Assembly (NCBI RefSeq): GCF_003854275.1
Contig: NZ_QTQP01000015.1
Span: 1 to 64,000 of the forward strand
Reading direction: 5' to 3'
Source of the DNA: Burkholderia sp. Bp8963
Lineage (GTDB): Bacteria > Pseudomonadota > Gammaproteobacteria > Burkholderiales > Burkholderiaceae
Length of the DNA stretch: 64,000 nucleotides
Part shown: positions 19,034 through 30,383 of the stretch, one piece after another
How positions within the stretch are numbered: the stretch's first letter is position 1
Layout: every line of letters starts with the position of its first letter
The notes under the pieces: model-generated
Databases searched by the model: none
What the model was told of the DNA's origin: nothing
The model's input: the letters and a program-made list of their open reading frames with translations, nothing else
Program-made: the position numbers and the translations under genes

Positions 19034-20908
19034 ATGTTCGACCGGATTCGTCCGCATTCGCGTCGCTGGACGCTGATCGCCGCCATCGCGCTCGTCGCAT
19101 TCAATGCCGGCTGCACGTCCCCGTCCGTGCCGTCAGGCGGCGTCGTCCCCGTCGCCGCCGCGTCGGGTGCCGCCGCACCGCTGCCCGCGTTCCACGCGCC
19201 CGAGCTGTCGTCGGGCTGGGCCGACAAGCCGGGCTGGACCGCGCAGCACTACCTGATCGCCGCCGCGAACCCGCTCGCGGCGCAGGCCGGCTACGAGATG
19301 CTGAAGGCGGGCGGCACCGCGATCGACGCGGCGATCGCGACGCAGATGGTGCTCGCGCTCGTCGAGCCGCAATCGTCGGGCCTCGGCGGCGGCGCGTTCA
19401 TGCTCTACTTCGACGGCAAGACGACGCAGGCGTACGACGGCCGCGAAACCGCGCCGGCCGCCGCGACTGATCACCTGTTCTACGGCCCGACCGGCCAGCC
19501 GATGAGCTTCTACGAAGGCGTCGTCGGCGGGCGCTCGGTCGGCGCGCCGGGCGTGCTGCGGATGCTCGACCTCGCGCACCGCGCGCACGGCAAGCTGCCG
19601 TGGCGGCGGCTGTTCCAGCCGGCGATCCGGCTCGCCGAGCACGGCTTCACGATCAGCCCGCGGCTCGCGATGCTGATCGCGAACGACCGCTACCTGATGA
19701 AGGATCCGGCCGCGCGCGCGTACTTCTACAACAAGGACGGCACGCCGAAGCCGGCCGGCACGATCCTGAAGAACCCGCCGCTCGCGGTCGTGCTGCGCCA
19801 GGTCGCGGATCATGGCGCGAACGCGTTCTACACGGGCGCGATCGCGCGCGACATCGTCGCGAAGGTGCGCAAGCACCCGACCAACCCGGGCCTGCTGTCG
19901 GTGCAGGATCTCGCGCGCTACAAGGCGAAGGTGCGCGAGCCGCTGTGCGCCGACTACCGCCGTTCGGTCGTCTGCGGGATGCCGCCGCCGTCGTCGGGCG
20001 GCCTCGCGATCGCGCAGATGCTCGGCATCATCGACGCGATGCCCGACTGGCAGCAGATCGGCGCGCAGAAGCCCGTGCGCAACGATGTCGGCTTCGAACC
20101 GACGCCGTTCGCCGCGCACCTGTTCAGCGAGGCCGGGCGCCTCGCGTATGCGGACCGCGCGCGCTACGTCGCCGATCCGGACTTCGCGTCGCTGCCGGGC
20201 GGCAGCTGGGCGAGCCTCACCGACAAGACCTATCTCGCGCAGCGCGCGCGCCTGATCGGCGACGGCAGCATGGGCACCGCGCAGGCCGGCACGCCGCAGG
20301 GCGCGACGCTCGCGATGGCCGACGATCGCAGCCCCGGGCTGCCGTCGACGTCCGACATCGCGATCGTCGACCGTTACGGCCAGGCGCTGTCGATGACGAC
20401 GAGCGTCGAGGACGCGTTCGGCTCGCGGCTGATGGTGCGCGGCTTCCTGCTGAACAACCAGCTCACTGACTTCTCGTTCGTGTCGAGCGAGAACGGCCGG
20501 CCGGTCGCGAACCGCGTGCAGCCCGGCAAGCGGCCGCGCTCGGCGATGGCGCCGGAACTTGTGTTCGACAAGAAGACGAAGCAGGTCACGATGATCGTCG
20601 GCTCCGCAGGCGGGCCCGCGATCATCAACCACGTCGCGAAGGCGCTGGTCGGCGTGCTCGACTGGGGGATGACGATGCAGCAGGCGATCGCGCTGCCGAA
20701 CTTCGGGTCGATGAACGGGCCGACGCAGCTCGAGCAAGGCCGCGTATCGGACACGCTCGTCGACGCGCTGAAGAGCCGCGGGCACGACGTGCAGGTCGTC
20801 GAGATGAACTCCGGGCTGCAGGGGATCCAGCGGCTGAACGTCGAAGGGCGCACGATCTGGTTCGGCGGCGCGGACCCGCGGCGCGAAGGGATGGCGATCG
20901 GGGATTGA
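19034..20908 (+). CDS. ggt: Gamma-glutamyltransferase, predicted lipoprotein
   Basis: The 624-residue product is an Ntn-hydrolase of the GGT family, which cleaves glutathione and gamma-glutamyl compounds in the periplasm. A signal sequence ending in ALVAFNAGC gives a lipobox, so it may be lipid-anchored. The family's glycine-rich GLGGGAFMLYFDG motif is near residue 120. The self-cleavage point that separates large and small subunits is at the Thr in GLPSTSDIAIVD, and the small subunit has SMTTSVEDAFGSRLM and the late GSAGGPAI motif. The ATG at 19034 begins the signal peptide; the frame extends upstream but overlaps the LysR gene. Confidence 0.9.
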   Translation: MFDRIRPHSRRWTLIAAIALVAFNAGCTSPSVPSGGVVPVAAASGAAAPLPAFHAPELSSGWADKPGWTAQHYLIAAANPLAAQAGYEMLKAGGTAIDAAIATQMVLALVEPQSSGLGGGAFMLYFDGKTTQAYDGRETAPAAATDHLFYGPTGQPMSFYEGVVGGRSVGAPGVLRMLDLAHRAHGKLPWRRLFQPAIRLAEHGFTISPRLAMLIANDRYLMKDPAARAYFYNKDGTPKPAGTILKNPPLAVVLRQVADHGANAFYTGAIARDIVAKVRKHPTNPGLLSVQDLARYKAKVREPLCADYRRSVVCGMPPPSSGGLAIAQMLGIIDAMPDWQQIGAQKPVRNDVGFEPTPFAAHLFSEAGRLAYADRARYVADPDFASLPGGSWASLTDKTYLAQRARLIGDGSMGTAQAGTPQGATLAMADDRSPGLPSTSDIAIVDRYGQALSMTTSVEDAFGSRLMVRGFLLNNQLTDFSFVSSENGRPVANRVQPGKRPRSAMAPELVFDKKTKQVTMIVGSAGGPAIINHVAKALVGVLDWGMTMQQAIALPNFGSMNGPTQLEQGRVSDTLVDALKSRGHDVQVVEMNSGLQGIQRLNVEGRTIWFGGADPRREGMAIGD

Positions 20909-21079
20909 TGACGGGCGGGCGTTGCGACGGACGCCCGCGCCCGTTGCAGGCGCGAAACGTTTTTCGGGGATTGTCGGCGGCCGTCGATGCGCACGGCGCG
21001 CCGGGCCGCGGATGGCACGACCTTCGCATGCGACGCGGCATCGGCCCGGAATGGTTGGGCGGCGAACGCCCTCGCGAAC

Positions 21080-21895
21080 ATGGAACAGATCGACTTCGGC
21101 ACCTTCGAGCACCTCGGCTGGGAACGGGTCGCGCAGTCGTATCACGCGTACTTCGGCAAGCTGACCGTGCAATCGAGCAACGCGATGCTCGACGCACTCG
21201 CGGTGCAGCGCGACACGCAGTTTCTGGACGTCGCGTCGGGCCCCGGCTATCTGGCCGCTGCAGCAGCGAGTCGCGGCGCGAAGGTCGTCGGCGTCGATTT
21301 TTCGGCGACGATGGTTGCGCAGGCGAAACATCTACATCCCGATCTCGAATTCCGCGTCGGCGACGCGGAAAACCTGCCGTTTCCGGACGCGTGCTTCGAC
21401 GCAGCCGGCATCGCGTTCGGCATGCTGCACTTTCCGCACCCCGAACGCGCACTCGAGCATGTGTTCCGCGTGCTGAAGCCCGGCGGCAGGATCGCCTTCA
21501 GCGTCTGGGCTTCACCGGACAGGGCGGTCGGATTCCGCATGGTCCTCGCCGCGGTCGCGGCGCACGGGACGATGGACGTTCCGTTGCCGCCCGGGCCGCC
21601 GTTCTTCCGCTTCAGCGATCCGGACGAATCGGCTCGCGCGTTGCTGGACGCCGGCTTCGTCGAGCCGCAGGTGCAGGAGATCGAACAGACGCTGATGCTG
21701 CGTGCGCCGGAGACCCCCTTTCATATGCTGATGCGGGGCGGCGTGCGGATGGCCGCGGTACTGAACGCCCAAACCCCCGATGCGCTGGCGCAGATCGAAA
21801 GTGCGGTCGCGCGCGACACGGAGCCTTACCGGAACGACGCCGGCGAGCTGTGCGTGCCGATGCCGTGCATCGTGGCATCGGCGCTCAAGCGCTAG
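21080..21895 (+). CDS. Class I SAM-dependent methyltransferase
   Basis: The 271-residue product has the UbiE/Methyltransf_11 pattern. Motif I is FLDVASGPGYLAAAA (SAM-binding glycine loop), followed by the acidic residue ending motif II (VVGVDFS), GDAENLPFPDACFDAA and the LKPGGRIAFSVWA post-III region. The ATG at 21080 follows GCGAAC and starts MEQIDFGTFEHLGWERVA; the longer reading frame begins in low-quality sequence. The substrate cannot be inferred: there is no biosynthetic neighbour, only ggt upstream and a convergent ABC permease gene downstream. Confidence 0.82.
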   Translation: MEQIDFGTFEHLGWERVAQSYHAYFGKLTVQSSNAMLDALAVQRDTQFLDVASGPGYLAAAAASRGAKVVGVDFSATMVAQAKHLHPDLEFRVGDAENLPFPDACFDAAGIAFGMLHFPHPERALEHVFRVLKPGGRIAFSVWASPDRAVGFRMVLAAVAAHGTMDVPLPPGPPFFRFSDPDESARALLDAGFVEPQVQEIEQTLMLRAPETPFHMLMRGGVRMAAVLNAQTPDALAQIESAVARDTEPYRNDAGELCVPMPCIVASALKR

Positions 21896-21937
21896 CGCGC
21901 GCCGAGCGGACCCTGCCCCACCTTTGCGCGCCGACGC

Positions 21938-22840
21938 TCAGCCCCGCCCCTTCCACGGCACAACGCGCCGCTCGACCCAGCGCATCGCGAGATCGAACAG
22001 CCACGCGATCGCGCCGATGATCAGGATCCCCATCACGACGATGTCGGTGCGCAGGAAGCTCGACGCATTGAGCACCATCTGCCCGAGCCCGGCCGTCGCG
22101 GCGACCATCTCGGCCGCGACGAGCGTCGTCCAGCCGAAGCCGATCGCGATCCGCAGGCCCGTCAGGATCTCAGGCAGCGCGGCCGGCAACACGACGTGCC
22201 GGACGATCTGCGCGAAGCTGCCGCCGAGCGAATACGCGGCGTTGATCTGCTCGACCGTCGCGGCCCGCACGCCCGCGCGCGCCGCCATGGCGACCGGCGC
22301 GAAGCAGGCGAGGAAGATCACGACGAGCTTCGCGGTCTCGTCGATCCCGAACCAGATCACGACGAGCGGCAGGTACGCGAGCGGCGGCAGCGGCCGGTAG
22401 AACTCGAGCAGCGGATCGAGGATGCCGCGCGCGATGCGGCTCACGCCCATCAGGATCCCCGCCGGCACGCCGAGCGCGGTCGCCAGCACGAACGCGCCGA
22501 ACACGCGCGCGGCGCTCCACAGCAGGTGTTCGGACAGCGGCAGGCCGCCCTGGATGCGGCCGTTCCACGCATCGACGAACGCCGCCCACACCGCTTCCGG
22601 CGCCGGCAGGAACAGCGGCGGCAACCATTGACGGTGCGTCGCCACCCACCACAGCGCGGCCAGCGCCGCGACCGTCGCCGCGCTCAGCACGCCCGTCTTC
22701 CCCTGCCCCGGCAGCCGGTAGCGGCGCGTCGCGCGCGCGAGCCGCACTGGCCGTGCAGCAGCATGCGGCTGCGCCGGGCGATCGTCCTGCTCGAAACCGG
22801 CGACCGCGCGATCGGCCGCCCACGAATCCTGCGTGCTCAT
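21938..22840 (-). CDS. tauC: ABC transporter permease, taurine/sulfonate type (TauC/SsuC-like)
   Basis: The 300-residue permease belongs to the BPD_transp_1 family used by nitrate/sulfonate/taurine importers. About six transmembrane segments follow an unusually long, charged cytoplasmic N-terminus of some 65 residues. The EAA-type loop that contacts the ATPase is visible (INAAYSLGGSFAQIVRHVVL, then PAALPEILTGLRIAI). It is third in the order substrate-binding protein, ATPase, permease. The start at 22840 lies 72 bp after the ATPase stop. The name is by family; the true ligand could be another sulfonate. Confidence 0.85.
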   Translation of the reverse strand: MSTQDSWAADRAVAGFEQDDRPAQPHAAARPVRLARATRRYRLPGQGKTGVLSAATVAALAALWWVATHRQWLPPLFLPAPEAVWAAFVDAWNGRIQGGLPLSEHLLWSAARVFGAFVLATALGVPAGILMGVSRIARGILDPLLEFYRPLPPLAYLPLVVIWFGIDETAKLVVIFLACFAPVAMAARAGVRAATVEQINAAYSLGGSFAQIVRHVVLPAALPEILTGLRIAIGFGWTTLVAAEMVAATAGLGQMVLNASSFLRTDIVVMGILIIGAIAWLFDLAMRWVERRVVPWKGRG

Positions 22841-22911
22841 GAAGTCCTGCCTCTGCAAAAAGCTGTTCCGACCGCGCCCGACGGACGCGCCCTGCCGCGC
22901 CCGCTCGCGGA

Positions 22912-24811
<1,900 letters not shown>

Positions 24812-25186
24812 GCGGCTCTCCTTCGGCATTCTGGCGATTCAACGGGAGAGCCGACTATAGGAGGTTTGCGCGCGGCGGGAGCGAACTTATCCTGCGAAGC
24901 TATCGATGCCGTTTCAGCTTTGCTTTCCATGCTGGAATGGATTGCGCGTCCGGTCGGGTGGCGATTGTCGTGCGTGGGCATGCGAGGTCGTTGCATGCGC
25001 CCGGAACTGACGACGCCACGATTCAAAGCCGCAACATTCGCCCGGTCCGGCCGTCGCCGGGCGCCCCGCCGACACGCCGGGAGCGGCATGTTCGCTGGCC
25101 CGGCCCGATAGTTGCATCACGCGGGAAGCTCGCGTCGCCATCGCGGGTGTCAGCCTGCAGGAGCAGCGAAACCGGAAGCGTGTGTC
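24812..25186. other. Divergent intergenic region upstream of tauA
   Basis: This region lies between the tau operon (minus) and an exported-protein gene (plus). No gene is convincing. A short inverted repeat, TTCCATGCTGGAA, lies at about 24927-24939. I see no clear -35/-10 pair for the tau operon. A regulator of the CysB/Cbl type would be expected for sulfonate use, but no site is claimed. Confidence 0.6.
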
Positions 25187-25819
25187 GTGACAAGTCCTCT
25201 TTGTGCCTCGCTGTGCGCCGATTTCGCGAATGCCGTGGGTCGGCCGGCTGCCGCGGCGTGGGTCGTCATTCTGTTGGCCTCGCCACTTCGCGCGAATGCG
25301 CAGGCGAGCCAGCATTCGTTCAGCCGGGTTTCTGCAAACGCGTACGGTACGGTTCTCGATCCATGCGGTGTGACCCAGACAGCCGTCACCATCTCGACCT
25401 TTGGCGTCAAAAGCCTCGAAGCGGCGCCAACCGCGACGGCTTCGGTCGTCGTCTACCGATTCGACAGCTGCAAACGCTCATCGGTGTTCGCTTACGGCTC
25501 GTCACGGCGATGCGACCTTTCGGTCGGGGCCGCCGGCGACGGACGATTGCCGGAATCCGTGAAGGTGTCGGGAAGGCTGCCGCTGAGCGTATTTACTTCG
25601 AGCGGCAACAGCAGAGACACCGCGACGTTCGAACTGACGTTTCATCTGGTCTACGCGCCCAACGCGCACCGCGACGAGCACCCTGGCGACGCGACGATCG
25701 ACACGCCGAGCAAGGGCCTGTACGACTACAACATCGACGCAACCGGTGCGATGACGCTGCCCACGCTGGGGCTGCGGTCATTTCCGTTGCCGAATGGCCA
25801 AATGAAGTTTGAACGATAA
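25187..25819 (+). CDS. Exported protein of unknown function
   Basis: The product has 210 residues from a GTG at 25187; the frame extends to a TTG at 25112, so the start is uncertain. A hydrophobic segment (AAAAWVVILLASPL) ending RANAQA looks like a signal peptide with a type I cleavage site. The mature part has few Cys (two or three), many Ser/Thr, alternating beta-strand-like segments (TVLDPCGVTQTAVTISTFGV; SGNSRDTATFELTFHLVYAP) and no recognised catalytic motif. The layout suggests an all-beta secreted or surface domain. It stands alone, 375 bp from tauA and 64 bp from the end of lipA. I do not recognise a family. Confidence 0.6.
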   Translation: MTSPLCASLCADFANAVGRPAAAAWVVILLASPLRANAQASQHSFSRVSANAYGTVLDPCGVTQTAVTISTFGVKSLEAAPTATASVVVYRFDSCKRSSVFAYGSSRRCDLSVGAAGDGRLPESVKVSGRLPLSVFTSSGNSRDTATFELTFHLVYAPNAHRDEHPGDATIDTPSKGLYDYNIDATGAMTLPTLGLRSFPLPNGQMKFER

Positions 25820-25841
25820 AAAGCCCGCATCGCTGCGGGCT
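25818..25841 (-). terminator. Intrinsic terminator of lipA (possibly bidirectional)
   Basis: An 8-bp stem, AGCCCGCA (25822-25829) with TGCGGGCT (25834-25841), has a four-base loop. On the minus strand it is followed by five T residues. It lies 43 bp beyond the lipA stop and abuts the stop of the convergent exported-protein gene. Confidence 0.85.
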
Positions 25842-25883
25842 CTACCGGGTTCGTCCGACGACGAAGCGATGATGCTCAGGCGT

Positions 25884-26879
25884 TCAGACCACGCCCGCCC
25901 CATGCGCCTGCAGATCCGCGTGATAGCTCGACCGCACCATCGCGCCGACGGCCGCGTGCGTGAAGCCCATCTTGTACGCCTCTTCCTCGTACATCTTGAA
26001 CGTATCCGGATGCACATACGCGCGCACCGGCAGGTGGTGCTCTGACGGCTGCAGGTACTGGCCGATCGTCAGCATGTCGACGTCGTGCGCGCGCAGGTCG
26101 CGCATCACCTGCAGGATTTCCTCTTCGGTCTCGCCGAGGCCGACCATCAGGCCCGACTTCGTCGCGACGTCCGGATGCAGCGCCTTGAAATCCTTCAGCA
26201 GCTTCAGCGAGTGCGCGTAGTCCGAGCCCGGGCGCGCTTCCTTGTACAGGCGCGGCACCGTTTCGAGATTGTGGTTCATCACGTCGGGCGGCGCGGCGTT
26301 CAGGATCGAGATCGCGCGGTCGAGACGGCCGCGGAAGTCCGGCGTCAGGATCTCGATGCGGGTCTCGGGCGACTGCTCGCGCACTTCGCGGATGCACTCG
26401 ACGAAGTGGCCGGCGCCGCCATCGCGCAGGTCGTCGCGGTCGACGCTCGTGATCACCACGTACTTGAGCTTCAGCGCGGCGATCGTGCGCGCGAGGTTCT
26501 TCGGCTCGTCAGCGTCGAGCGGATCGGGACGGCCGTGGCCGACGTCGCAGAACGGGCAGCGGCGCGTGCACTTGTCGCCCATGATCATGAACGTCGCGGT
26601 ACCCTTGCCGAAGCATTCGCCGATGTTCGGGCAGCTCGCTTCCTCGCACACGGTGTGCAGGTTGTGCTCGCGCAGGATCGTCTTGATCTCGGTGAAACGC
26701 GAGCTGCCGGTTGCCGCCTTCACGCGGATCCACTCCGGCTTCTTCAGCTTCTCGATCGGCACGACCTTGATCGGAATGCGCGCGGTCTTCGCCTGCGCCT
26801 TCTGCTTGGCGGTCGGATCGTAGGCGGGGCTCGACGAGGCCGGATCGGCCGGGGCGGGAGAAGCGGTAAGGTCAGTCAT
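25884..26879 (-). CDS. lipA: Lipoyl synthase LipA
   Basis: The 331-residue radical SAM enzyme inserts two sulfurs into octanoyl groups on lipoyl domains. Both iron-sulfur sites are visible: the auxiliary cluster [12 protein letters not shown] (Cys78, Cys83, Cys89) and the radical-SAM motif CTRRCPFC (Cys104, Cys108, Cys111). The C-terminal SSYHADLQA region contains the conserved RSSYHA that ligates the auxiliary cluster. The start ATG overlaps the lipB stop by eight bases, indicating translational coupling. An N-terminal extension of about 40 residues is normal for beta-proteobacteria. Confidence 0.97.
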   Translation of the reverse strand: MTDLTASPAPADPASSSPAYDPTAKQKAQAKTARIPIKVVPIEKLKKPEWIRVKAATGSSRFTEIKTILREHNLHTVCEEASCPNIGECFGKGTATFMIMGDKCTRRCPFCDVGHGRPDPLDADEPKNLARTIAALKLKYVVITSVDRDDLRDGGAGHFVECIREVREQSPETRIEILTPDFRGRLDRAISILNAAPPDVMNHNLETVPRLYKEARPGSDYAHSLKLLKDFKALHPDVATKSGLMVGLGETEEEILQVMRDLRAHDVDMLTIGQYLQPSEHHLPVRAYVHPDTFKMYEEEAYKMGFTHAAVGAMVRSSYHADLQAHGAGVV

Positions 26880-27618
26880 TCGATTGTTCCAGTGCCTGCG
26901 GCGCTTTCGCAGCCGCGGTTTGGCCGTCGAGGTTGGCGATCAGACGACGCACCAGCGTGTGCGCGACGTCGTTCCAGTCGGCTGCGACCTCGAGGCTCGC
27001 CATGTCGACGGTTTCCAGTCCGGCATAGCCGCACGGATTGATTGCGAGAAACGGGCGCAGATCCATCTTCACGTTCAGGCTCAGCCCGTGATAGCTGCAA
27101 CCGTTGCGGATCTTCAGGCCGAGGGCCGCGATCTTCGCCCCCTCGTGCAGGCCGGACGCCACATAGATGCCCGGCGCACCCGCCTTGCGGACCGAAGCGA
27201 GATTATACGCCGCGAGGGTTTCGATCACGGCCTCCTCGATCCGCGACACCAGCGTGCGGACCATCAGCTTGCGCCGGCGCAAATCGAGCAGCAGGTACGC
27301 GACGATCTGGCCGGGGCCGTGATACGTGATCTGCCCGCCGCGGTCGACCTTGACGAGCGGGATGCCGCTGTCGGCGACCAGCAAGTGGGCCGGATCGCCC
27401 GCCTGGCCAAGCGTGTAGACGGGCGGATGCTCGACCAGCCAGATCTCGTCGGCGGTGTCCGCGGTGCGCGCATCGGTGAACGCGCGCATCGCGTCGAAGC
27501 TCGCGTCGTAAGGCTCCGCGCCGCGCCAGCGGATCGTGACCGGCTGGGCCGCAGTGGCGGCAGGCGAATCGGGGACGGCGGCAGGCGTAGACACGATGAA
27601 AACCGGCGAGACGGACAT
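26872..27618 (-). CDS. lipB: Octanoyl-[ACP]:protein octanoyltransferase LipB
   Basis: The 248-residue enzyme transfers octanoyl from ACP to lipoyl domains, the first step of lipoate assembly. Catalytic residues by alignment are Lys162 (in [11 protein letters not shown]) and Cys196 (in AINPCGYAG). The [20 protein letters not shown] segment (91-112) is the family signature and [12 protein letters not shown] follows the Lys. The ATG at 27618 is chosen because the longer upstream frame is not family-like. It is transcribed with lipA, whose start it overlaps. The N-terminal ~25 residues are low-complexity and poorly conserved. Confidence 0.95.
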   Translation of the reverse strand: MSVSPVFIVSTPAAVPDSPAATAAQPVTIRWRGAEPYDASFDAMRAFTDARTADTADEIWLVEHPPVYTLGQAGDPAHLLVADSGIPLVKVDRGGQITYHGPGQIVAYLLLDLRRRKLMVRTLVSRIEEAVIETLAAYNLASVRKAGAPGIYVASGLHEGAKIAALGLKIRNGCSYHGLSLNVKMDLRPFLAINPCGYAGLETVDMASLEVAADWNDVAHTLVRRLIANLDGQTAAAKAPQALEQSND

Positions 27619-27698
27619 GGGCGGTAGTTTACCGAAATCCCATGGGTCTCGCCGGCATTGGAAAGGGACGGATCGATGGTCCGCCCGGCGCAACCGGC

Positions 27699-28025
27699 TC
27701 AGACGGTGCGCCAGCCGTCTTGGAGCAGCGCGAGCGCGCGGTCGCGCAGGCGCGCGAGGCCCGTCAGCGCGACTTCCTTCGGCGGCCGTGCGACCGAGAA
27801 CGCGACGCACGCGCTCTGCCCGCCTTCCGCACTCAGCCACAGCCGCTCGCCGCGGCGCAGCTTCAGCGTTTCGCCGTCGATCAGGAAATAGTCTTCGACG
27901 TCGTTGCTGCGCGTCGCCCAGACCGGTCCGCACTGCACCGTCAGCCGGGTGCTGCGCTGCACCCTCATCGGGACGGTTTCGCCAGGGGGGATTTCAAACG
28001 TGATGCTTGAAGAAATTTCTTGCAT
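27699..28025 (-). CDS. DUF2917 family protein
   Basis: The 108-residue product ([20 protein letters not shown] start) resembles DUF2917, a small beta-rich, cupin-like family often found beside LysR genes in Burkholderiales. The ATG at 28025 is preceded by GGAG at good spacing; the ATG at 28040 is less likely. The family pattern includes [36 protein letters not shown] and LWLSAEGGQ. No catalytic residues are evident and the role is unknown. It is divergent from a GcvA-like LysR gene with 102 bp between starts, which may control it. Confidence 0.8.
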   Translation of the reverse strand: MQEISSSITFEIPPGETVPMRVQRSTRLTVQCGPVWATRSNDVEDYFLIDGETLKLRRGERLWLSAEGGQSACVAFSVARPPKEVALTGLARLRDRALALLQDGWRTV

Positions 28026-28127
28026 GATCCGCTCCGCCAAAAAACGCTTCGATGGCTACAATCGTAGTCATCTCCAAGCGTCTGACCAAACGACCAATTT
28101 TCACGACGATGTGAGGAAAATTAGCAA

Positions 28128-29072
28128 ATGGACTTGCGCCAGCTCCCCGCGCTGAACGCCATTCGCGCGTTCGAGGCCGCCGCCCGCCACGAGAATTTCT
28201 CGCGCGCCGCCGACGAACTGTTCGTCACGCACGGTGCCGTCAGCCACCAGGTACGTGCGCTCGAGGAAGAGCTCGGCGTGCCGCTCTTCACCCGCAACGG
28301 CAAGCGCCTGTGCCTGACCAACGCCGGGATCCGCTATGCGCAGCAGGTCCGCACCGCGCTGATGATGCTCGTCGAGGCGACGCGCGAAGTCCGCGCGAGC
28401 GACCGCGACCGGCGGCTCGTGATCTCGATGCTGTCGTCGTTCGCGGCGCGCTTCGTGACGCCGCGCATCGGCTCGTTCATCGAGCGGCATCCGGAGATCG
28501 ACGTCGAGCTGCAGTCGACGAACGCCGTCACCGATTTCGCGCGCGACGACGTCGACCTCGCCATCCGCTTCGGCTTCGGCACCTACCCGGGGCTGTACGT
28601 GGAGCCGCTGCTCGACGAAATGTTCTTCCCGGCCTGCTCGCCAACGCTGAACGGCGGCAAGCTGCCGCAAACGCCTGCGGATCTCGTCCACTACAACCTG
28701 CTGCGCTCGGATGACGAGCTGTGGCGGCCGTGGTTCGACGCGGCGGGCCTCGACACGCTGACCGAGCCGAAGCGCGGGATCCTGTACCAGGATTCGTCGA
28801 ACCTGCTGCAGGCGGCGATCGACGGCCAGGGCATCGCGCTCGTGCGGCGCTCGCTCGCGGTGCACGAACTGCGGCTGGGGCGCCTCGTGCGCCTGTTCGA
28901 CATCGACGGGCCGAGCCCGTGGAACTATTTCTTCGTGTGTCCGCCGCCGCTGTTGAGCGCGCCGCGCGTGCAGGCGTTCAGGACGTGGATCCTGCAGGAA
29001 GTCGCCGAATTCCGACTGCTGTGCGACGAACTGGACGCGCGTCGCGCGGCGGAGAAATCCGCCGCCGCGTGA
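28128..29072 (+). CDS. LysR-type regulator, GcvA-like
   Basis: The 314-residue protein has a LysR helix-turn-helix (DLRQLPALNAIRAFEAAARH, then ENFSRAADELFVTHGAVSHQ) and a GcvA-like effector domain (LHYNLL-type region, QDSSNLLQAAIDGQGIALVRR). GcvA-type regulators control glycine cleavage in E. coli, but the Burkholderia paralogues control diverse targets and none is adjacent here except the DUF2917 gene. GAGGA lies eight bases before the ATG. A short dyad (CTACAATCGTAG) in the divergent gap is a possible operator. Confidence 0.88.
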   Translation: MDLRQLPALNAIRAFEAAARHENFSRAADELFVTHGAVSHQVRALEEELGVPLFTRNGKRLCLTNAGIRYAQQVRTALMMLVEATREVRASDRDRRLVISMLSSFAARFVTPRIGSFIERHPEIDVELQSTNAVTDFARDDVDLAIRFGFGTYPGLYVEPLLDEMFFPACSPTLNGGKLPQTPADLVHYNLLRSDDELWRPWFDAAGLDTLTEPKRGILYQDSSNLLQAAIDGQGIALVRRSLAVHELRLGRLVRLFDIDGPSPWNYFFVCPPPLLSAPRVQAFRTWILQEVAEFRLLCDELDARRAAEKSAAA

Positions 29073-29093
29073 GCGCAATGGGAAGGGAGGGGG

Positions 29094-29402
29094 TCAGAGC
29101 ACGACCTTGACCATCGGATGGCCGGTCAGCGCACGGTAGATGTTGTCGAGCTGCTCCTGGCTCGTCGCGCGCACGGTGATCGTCAGGCCCGTGTAGTTGC
29201 CGCCGCTCGACGCGCGCTCCTCGATCTTCTCGAGGTCGATTTCGTTGTCGTGGACGCTCACGACCTTGAAGATCGTGTCCTTGAACTCCGGGTGCGCACG
29301 GCCCATGATCTTGATCGGGAAATCGCACGGGAACTCCAGCAGCGATTCCTTCCGGGTATCGATCGCGCCGGTCAGCTCGACGGTTTTGGACGGTTCGCTC
29401 AT
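29094..29402 (-). CDS. ybeD: YbeD family (DUF493) protein
   Basis: The 102-residue product has the DUF493/YbeD ACT-like fold. Typical features are the N-terminal FPCDFPIKIMGRAHPEFKD, the middle GGNYTGLTITVRATSQEQLD and the terminal YRALTGHPMVKVVL. Members often lie between a D-amino-acid aminotransferase or dacA gene and lipB; here it follows dat and lies near lipB-lipA, matching that conserved neighbourhood. The ATG overlaps the dat stop by one base, in a GTGATGA context. Function is not established; a regulatory, ligand-sensing role is suggested by the fold. Confidence 0.88.
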   Translation of the reverse strand: MSEPSKTVELTGAIDTRKESLLEFPCDFPIKIMGRAHPEFKDTIFKVVSVHDNEIDLEKIEERASSGGNYTGLTITVRATSQEQLDNIYRALTGHPMVKVVL

Positions 29403-30328
29403 CACTTTCTCCGGGTTAGGTCAAACTGTTCAAACTCGCGCGCCTTCGCGCGCTGGTACGCTTCATACAACGCCGCGAATACCGGGCCGGGCTTGCCGCC
29501 ATTCACCGGCAGGTCGTCGAGCGACGTGACGGGCAGCACTTCCTTCGTCGCCGACGTGATCATGATCTCGTCGGCCGCGCGCAGCTCCACTTCGCTGATT
29601 TCGCGCGCGACGAACGGGATGTTGCATTCGTCGGCCAGCTCCTCGAGCAGCGCGTAGCGGATCCCCTCGAGGATCCTGTTGCTGCGCGGCGGCGCGAGCA
29701 GCTCGCCGTTCTTCACGATCCACACGTTCGACGACGAGCCTTCGGTCAGGTAGCCGTCGCGCAGCTGCAGCGTCTCGAACGCGTCGTGCTCGACCGCGTG
29801 CTGCGCCATCAGCACGTTGCCGAGCAGCGACGTCGACTTGATGTCGCAATGCAGCCAGCGCCGGTCCTCGGCGGTCACGCAGCGCACGCCGTTCGCGCGC
29901 TCTTCCGCGGACGGCACGCGCAGCGGGCTCGTCATCGCGAAGACCGTCGGCACCGCGCCGGCCGGGAACGCGTGGCCGCGCTTCGCGACACCGCGCGTCA
30001 CCTGAATATAGACGAGCGCGTCGCCCGCGCCGAGGCCATCGGCGTTCGCCGCGACCACGCGCTCGATCAGCGCTCGCCAGCCCGCGTCGTCGTGCGGGCT
30101 GGCAATGCCGATCTTCTTCAGGCTGCGCTCGAGCCGCGCAAGATGCTGCGCGATCCGGAACGGCACGTGCGCGCCGTCGTGCGCGTAGACGGGGACGACC
30201 TCATACACGCCGTCGCCGAAAATGAACCCGCGGTCGAGCACCGGGATACGGGCTTGCGACAGCGGCACCAGTTCTTCCTGCGACGAGACGCTCAGGTAGA
30301 CGATCGGTTCGAATTCGGCTTGGCTCAT
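29402..30328 (-). CDS. dat: D-amino acid aminotransferase
   Basis: The 308-residue PLP enzyme is in the class IV (branched-chain/D-alanine) aminotransferase family. Key features are the N-terminal RGFIFGDGVYEVVPVY, the PLP Lys in LHCDIKSTSLLGNVLMAQ, and the EGSSSNVWIVKNGELLAPP phosphate/cofactor-binding region with IMITSATKEVLPV near the end. Dat interconverts D-Ala and D-Glu with 2-oxoacids, supplying peptidoglycan precursors; it lies directly downstream of the D,D-carboxypeptidase gene. The start at 30328 and the short gap of 55 bp suggest co-transcription with dacC and ybeD. Confidence 0.92.
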   Translation of the reverse strand: MSQAEFEPIVYLSVSSQEELVPLSQARIPVLDRGFIFGDGVYEVVPVYAHDGAHVPFRIAQHLARLERSLKKIGIASPHDDAGWRALIERVVAANADGLGAGDALVYIQVTRGVAKRGHAFPAGAVPTVFAMTSPLRVPSAEERANGVRCVTAEDRRWLHCDIKSTSLLGNVLMAQHAVEHDAFETLQLRDGYLTEGSSSNVWIVKNGELLAPPRSNRILEGIRYALLEELADECNIPFVAREISEVELRAADEIMITSATKEVLPVTSLDDLPVNGGKPGPVFAALYEAYQRAKAREFEQFDLTRRK

Positions 30329-30383
30329 GGCGATACCAGATGGGGATGAAGTCGTCGAAACAAAGGCCAGCGCCTGTTTCCGC

